Assembly: GCF_024169245.1 (NCBI RefSeq)
Contig: NZ_JALJWP010000001.1
Coordinates: forward strand, 4,899,501-4,963,500
Direction: 5' to 3'
Source of the DNA: Pseudomonas koreensis
GTDB lineage: Bacteria > Pseudomonadota > Gammaproteobacteria > Pseudomonadales > Pseudomonadaceae
Length of the DNA: 64,000 bases
Below, piece by piece: positions 60,108 to 64,000 of the stretch. Every line of letters begins with the position of its first letter. The first letter of the stretch is position 1. The notes below the pieces were generated by a model that did no database searches, had not been told where the DNA came from, and saw only the letters and a program-made list of their open reading frames with translations. A program made the translations under genes and the position numbers.

Positions 60108-60794
60108 TCAGTGCAGGGTCAGGCGCTGGCGGACAAATTCCTCTACGTGGCGACTGGTCTGGTCCAGATGCCGGTCGCGTTGTTTTTCCGCATCGAGCAT
60201 CGCGCGCTTGCCGTTCTTTTGCAGCAAGTAGGTATGAATCTGCTGCACTTCCAGTGAGCGGTAGATCGGCGTGGTGTCAATGAACCCACGCAAACCGTTG
60301 CTGCGGTAATGCCGCGTGCTCATCAGCACCTGCGTCTCGCGCTGGCCGATCACTTCAAAACCCAACGCCTCGAAGTACGGCACCTTGCCGATGCTGCAGG
60401 CCAGTTCCGCATGCGGATAGCGCCCGACCATGTCCGCGAGCAACGCCCGCGCCACACCCTGACGCCGATACCCTTCACGCACCGCCATGTACGCGACGCT
60501 GCACGCCTCCCAATCGCCTTGCACCGGCAGGTACAACAGAAAGCCGATGACCTGTTCCGGATCGTCATCACCGGTGGCAACCAGCAATTCCACCTCGGTG
60601 CCCTTCTGGCCATTCAGCGCCTCGAGGTAGAGATGCACCTCATAACCGATCGCGTATTGATAAACGTTGTACAGCAGGTTGCTCGGACCAAGTCCGACCG
60701 CACTGATGTCCGTAAAGTAATCGACGACCATTTGCAGAATCTGGCTGTTGACGCTTTCGGGGCATGGAGAGGTGTAGTGGGTGATGCGTGGCAT
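60108..60794 (-). CDS. GNAT-family N-acetyltransferase
   Basis: A 228-residue protein with the acetyl-CoA motif VAYMAVREGYRRQGVARALLADM near residues 102-125 (R/Q-x-x-G-x-A). An extended N-terminus (PCPESVNSQILQMVVDYFTDISAVGLGPSNLLYNVYQYAIGYEVHLYLEAL) precedes it and a helical, charged tail of 60 residues follows. Acceptor is unknown. The ATG at 60794 has GGAG 8 bp upstream; a TTG two codons earlier is less likely. Confidence 0.85.
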   Translation of the reverse strand: MPRITHYTSPCPESVNSQILQMVVDYFTDISAVGLGPSNLLYNVYQYAIGYEVHLYLEALNGQKGTEVELLVATGDDDPEQVIGFLLYLPVQGDWEACSVAYMAVREGYRRQGVARALLADMVGRYPHAELACSIGKVPYFEALGFEVIGQRETQVLMSTRHYRSNGLRGFIDTTPIYRSLEVQQIHTYLLQKNGKRAMLDAEKQRDRHLDQTSRHVEEFVRQRLTLH

Positions 60795-60883
60795 GGGCAA
60801 ACTCCGGCGGTAAAAAACGTTGCCGATGAGCTGAGCCGTCGACGAACCGCGACATCATACCGTGCCGGGCTCCATGGAACCCG

Positions 60884-61441
60884 TCACTGTTGCGGGGCCA
60901 CGACTCTGAATTTGATGTTGATGTCTTTGGACACCACGCTGTCTGCCCACTCGCCCGCACCGAGCCCGAACTCATCGCGTTCGAGCACCAGCTCACCGTC
61001 GAAAATGCCAACGGCGTTGTCCGGTTTCAATTCCACAGGTATCTCGACTTCGCGGGTGATGCCCTTGAGGGTCAATTGGCCGACGACGTGATAACGGTAC
61101 TCGTCCACTTTGGTGAAATGGCTGGATTCGAACACGGCGACCGGATATTTCTCTGTGTCGAACCAGGCCGGTTTCACCAGCTCGGTATTGGCGTCTTCAC
61201 TGCCTGCGTCGATGCTGCCCAGATCAATCTGCAGCGTGGTGCGGGCGTTGGCGAGGTTGTCGGTATTGAAGTCCAGGGTAGCCTCGAACTTGCCGAAGGT
61301 ACCGTACATTCGCGAGCCCAGCTGGTTGTAAGTGAAGCTGATCTGGCTGGCAGTGGTGTTGACCCTGGTGTATTCAGCGGCCTGCGCGACGGTCGCTGCG
61401 CACAGGCAAAACGCAGCAACCAGCAATAATCGCATCGACAT
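60884..61441 (-). CDS. YceI-family periplasmic protein
   Basis: A 185-residue protein with a signal peptide (MRLLLVAAFCLCAATVAQAAEY, cleavage near residue 21). The YceI lipocalin-like fold is seen in ASQISFTYNQLGSRMYGTFGKFEATLDFNTDNL, KYPVAVFESSHFTKV, VVGQLTLKGITREVEIPVEL and RDEFGLGAGEWADSVVSKDINIKFRVVA. Members bind isoprenoid lipids such as polyprenyl chains in the periplasm. It is followed by the GNAT gene and preceded by an acyltransferase gene. GGAGA is 5-6 bp before the ATG at 61441. Confidence 0.92.
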   Translation of the reverse strand: MSMRLLLVAAFCLCAATVAQAAEYTRVNTTASQISFTYNQLGSRMYGTFGKFEATLDFNTDNLANARTTLQIDLGSIDAGSEDANTELVKPAWFDTEKYPVAVFESSHFTKVDEYRYHVVGQLTLKGITREVEIPVELKPDNAVGIFDGELVLERDEFGLGAGEWADSVVSKDINIKFRVVAPQQ

Positions 61442-61503
61442 GGAGTTCTCCGGGCAGCGCGTGCCGTCGAGGGCCTTGGTTGACTTAAGCAAACAACCGA
61501 ACG

Positions 61504-62529
61504 TTATGCCACTCCACGCTCAGGCACTGGAGATTCAGTAATCCCGGCGCTGTGCGATTGACCCGAAACGTGCTTCACCCCCCTGCGCAGACGGTGGCGC
61601 AATGTCAGTGCAGGGCGCTCGACGCAGTAATAGGTCACGCCACTGCAGGCAAATGACAACACCAGCACCGCTCCAATAATGTAAGCGTCATACGCCACCG
61701 GCCAAAAACCGCGCAGTAAATACATGGCCACAAAGTGGTTGAGGAACACGCCGTAGCTGATATTGCCAAGGAACTCATCTACCCGATTGAACTTGAGTCT
61801 GGTGAAAACATAGACCAGTGGGATTCCCACGGTGATGCCGAGCGTGACCTCGGCATTGAACGGACGACGTTCGATCCACCCTGCCATGATCGCCACAAAC
61901 ATCAGCGCCGCCGCCACGGCAGTGCCCGCGACAATGGCCATTCCTTTGACGTTGCGCTGGTAGAGATAGCAGCCGCACAGGAAGATGAACAACACGCCTG
62001 GCAGCAAACGGTAGCCGTAGATGTCGGTATTGATGAAGCCAAGGCACGCCAGCAAAAAAATCCCGACCGAGACAGCAAAGGCGACACCCTGCGCCTTGAA
62101 AATCAACAGAAAGGGGATCAGCAGATAAAAACTCATTTCCAGCCCGAGCGACCAGCCGGGTGGCAGGATCTCGGTTCCGCCAACGCCGAACATGTAATAG
62201 CCGAGCGGCAGCATGAGTACGCTGGACGACAGGGTTTGCCATGTCAGCTCCGCCGCTTGGGGTGTGCCGGGCAACAGAAAATGGATCACCAGACAGGAAG
62301 CAACGAAGTACACCAGAAATTGCGGATACAGCCTCAGCGCCCTGTCGACATAGAACAGACCGATCTTCTTTGGCTCACTGTAGTTTCGCTCGATGAGCGA
62401 GGCCATCACGAATCCACTGATGATCAGGAAGGAAATAACGGCGATCACGCCAGGATTAAGTCCTGCGAACGTTTTGCCCATGTGAGATACAGCGACCAGC
62501 ACGGCCAACAGCAGTCGAAAAGCTCCCAC
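61504..62529 (-). CDS. OafA/YrhL-type membrane acyltransferase
   Basis: A 341-residue membrane protein with about ten helices. Acyltransferase-3 family marks are the first helix with LLLAVLVAVSHMG, the FLIISGFVMASLIERNYS segment, YVDRALRLYPQFLVYFV and PPGWSLGLEMSFYLLIPFLL. The usual catalytic His in the first helix is present (VSHMG). The family adds acetyl or other acyl groups to surface polysaccharides. A GTG at 62529 with GAGGG upstream is the start. It is probably a single-gene unit; target polysaccharide unknown. Confidence 0.9.
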   Translation of the reverse strand: MGAFRLLLAVLVAVSHMGKTFAGLNPGVIAVISFLIISGFVMASLIERNYSEPKKIGLFYVDRALRLYPQFLVYFVASCLVIHFLLPGTPQAAELTWQTLSSSVLMLPLGYYMFGVGGTEILPPGWSLGLEMSFYLLIPFLLIFKAQGVAFAVSVGIFLLACLGFINTDIYGYRLLPGVLFIFLCGCYLYQRNVKGMAIVAGTAVAAALMFVAIMAGWIERRPFNAEVTLGITVGIPLVYVFTRLKFNRVDEFLGNISYGVFLNHFVAMYLLRGFWPVAYDAYIIGAVLVLSFACSGVTYYCVERPALTLRHRLRRGVKHVSGQSHSAGITESPVPERGVA

Positions 62530-62623
62530 TTACACCCTCGTAATGTCCTTATAGTTGTGGGCGCATACGCTACGACGCTTTTGTGCGGGAGAACAGAAAA
62601 ATGTTCACCCGCAATAGCTGCGC

Positions 62624-63997
62624 CTAAAGCAATCGCTCGATCTTCTGATTCTTCCAGACGAGTTTGTAATACAGCGTCTGCAAAACCAGCATCCCCAGAT
62701 AGGCAACCGGAAACGCCATCCATACGCCCTGCAGGCCAAACTGCCCGTCCAGCCAATACGCTGCCGGCAATTGCACGCCGACCACGCAAATAATTGAAAT
62801 GATCACCGGCACCAGCACCGTGCCGCTGGCGCGCATGATCCCACCGATGATGGCCTGGAAGCCGAAGACCAACAGGCTCCAGAGCATGATGTGCAGCAGA
62901 TGCTCGGCCATCGCGCGAGTCGGGTCTTCGGTCAGGAACAGGCCCAGCAACCAGTGCGAGAGCAGATAACCCAGCACAATCAGGCCACCGGTCAGGCACA
63001 CATTGATCAACAGCCCGGTGCGCAGGATCGGCCCCATGCGTTGCAGATGTCCGGCGCCGATCGCCTGGGCACCGAGGATCGATGCCGTGATCGCAATCGA
63101 CAATGCAGGAAACTGCACATAGTTGACGATCTGGGTGACTGCGCCATACGCCGCTGTCGCTTGCGAGCCGTGCTGGTTGACCAGTGCCAGAATCACCAGC
63201 TCCGATAACGACAGCACGATCATCTGCACCCCGGTTGGCAGGCCGATGCGCAGAACCTTGCCGAGGATGACCCGGTCCAGCCGAAGCGCGGCGAAGAATT
63301 CTCGATCCGGTGCCAGCGGGTGGCCCTTGCGGATCAGCCGCCATGCCAGCCATGCCATCGCGGCCAGATTACCGGCGAGTCCGGCATATGCCGCGCTCTG
63401 AATGCCCAATGGCGGCAAGCCCAGCCAGCCGCGAATCAATGCCGGCGTCAGCGCCAGCCCCACGGCGGTGGATACGATCAGCGCCAGCAACGGCGACAGC
63501 GTATCGCTGACGCCGCGCAGCAACTGGGTGAACAGTACGAACACCAGCAGGGACGGCAGAATCCACAACATCACGTGGGCATAGGCCACCGCATCGTCGA
63601 GTACATCTGCCGGGGTGCCCAGGCCTGTGAGTGCCTGCCGCGCGAACACAGTGCCCAGCACCGCTGCGACCAGACCGATCAATACACCCAACAGCAACGT
63701 TGCCCCGGCGATCGCTTTGACCATGTGCGTTTCGCGTGCGCCCCACGCCTGACCGATCAACACACCCGCTCCAGCCCCGAGCCCGATGACCAGTGCAATG
63801 AAAAAGAACACGACGGGAAACATGCCGGACACTGCCGCCAACGCCTGGGTGCCGAGCATCTGGCCGATGTAAATACTGTTGACCGTGCCGGACATCGATT
63901 GCAGGAAATTGGACAACACCATCGGCGCAAGAAACAGCAGATAGGTTTGCCAAAGGGGTTTGGCGAAGGTGGTGCTTTGCATTGAATGGAGGTCCAT
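62624..63997 (-). CDS. MATE-family multidrug efflux transporter
   Basis: A 457-residue inner-membrane protein with 12 helices in two homologous halves: APMVLSNFLQSMSGTVNSIYIGQMLGTQALAAVSGMFPVV in the first and GLPTGVQMIVLSLSELVILALVNQHGSQATAAYGAVTQI in the second. It exports cationic drugs or metabolites with Na+ or H+. The start may be the ATG at 63997 or the one at 63982; the window ends three bases upstream, so the ribosome site of the first cannot be judged. It ends about 95 bp before the acyltransferase start. Confidence 0.92.
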   Translation of the reverse strand: MDLHSMQSTTFAKPLWQTYLLFLAPMVLSNFLQSMSGTVNSIYIGQMLGTQALAAVSGMFPVVFFFIALVIGLGAGAGVLIGQAWGARETHMVKAIAGATLLLGVLIGLVAAVLGTVFARQALTGLGTPADVLDDAVAYAHVMLWILPSLLVFVLFTQLLRGVSDTLSPLLALIVSTAVGLALTPALIRGWLGLPPLGIQSAAYAGLAGNLAAMAWLAWRLIRKGHPLAPDREFFAALRLDRVILGKVLRIGLPTGVQMIVLSLSELVILALVNQHGSQATAAYGAVTQIVNYVQFPALSIAITASILGAQAIGAGHLQRMGPILRTGLLINVCLTGGLIVLGYLLSHWLLGLFLTEDPTRAMAEHLLHIMLWSLLVFGFQAIIGGIMRASGTVLVPVIISIICVVGVQLPAAYWLDGQFGLQGVWMAFPVAYLGMLVLQTLYYKLVWKNQKIERLL

Positions 63998-64000
63998 CTC

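Overview
The window is a piece of a Pseudomonas chromosome, most likely of the P. fluorescens group. The evidence is GC-rich coding DNA, a complete branched-chain keto-acid dehydrogenase operon (bkdR divergent from bkdA1-bkdA2-bkdB-lpdV), the hydrogen cyanide synthase operon hcnABC, and many REP/REPIN-type palindromes between genes. I saw no insertion sequence, integrase, tRNA, rRNA or CRISPR array.

Layout. 1-8 kb: an MFS exporter cut by the window edge, then a hexuronate block (OprD-type porin, uronate dehydrogenase, SMP-30 lactonase, three-gene TRAP transporter). A closely related 20-bp palindrome-like site lies before the porin and before the dehydrogenase. 8-11.5 kb: a sulfide-detoxification cluster (TauE/SafE exporter, sulfide:quinone oxidoreductase, BigR/SqrR-type repressor, divergent persulfide-dioxygenase-type hydrolase) with a palindromic operator. 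11.6-19.4 kb: a lone tyrosinase, the bkd operon and ilvE, which together cover valine/leucine/isoleucine transamination and oxidative decarboxylation. 19.5-25.8 kb: a radical SAM/partner pair behind a LexA-type box, an ArsR-type regulator divergent from a cytochrome P450, an Nramp metal transporter and a chalcone-isomerase-like protein. 26-32 kb: two small envelope proteins, an esterase, an AotO-like deacylase next to an amino-acid binding protein, and a rhodanese divergent from an FtrA/GlxA-type regulator.

32.2-36.6 kb is an accessory stretch. It holds a short S-type bacteriocin with a colicin E3-like ribonuclease tail, its immunity gene and a HEAT-like gene, all visibly poorer in GC than their surroundings; then an FKBP isomerase, a protealysin-type M4 protease with its probable inhibitor (emfourin-like), and an unrecognised Cys-containing protein. 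36.6-45.8 kb: an RcnB-like protein, a LemA/M48 protease pair, a 940-bp repeat-rich gap, an MFS/binding-protein/LysR group and a KefB/C-type antiporter. 45.8-49.6 kb: hcnABC with an ANR-like box, nested dyads and an RsmA/E-type site. 49.6-51 kb: two tandem DUF6124-like genes behind a long leader in which one strand can pair either upstream or downstream, the latter next to the ribosome binding site; this is the strongest candidate for something undescribed. 51-64 kb: membrane proteins, a two-component system, an SDR/SRPBCC pair, a HAD phosphatase, an orphan response regulator, a methyltransferase, a TetR/hotdog divergent pair with a three-fold repeated operator, a GNAT protein, YceI, an acyltransferase and a MATE exporter.

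Functional names come from motif recognition by eye and remembered family features; no database search was run.
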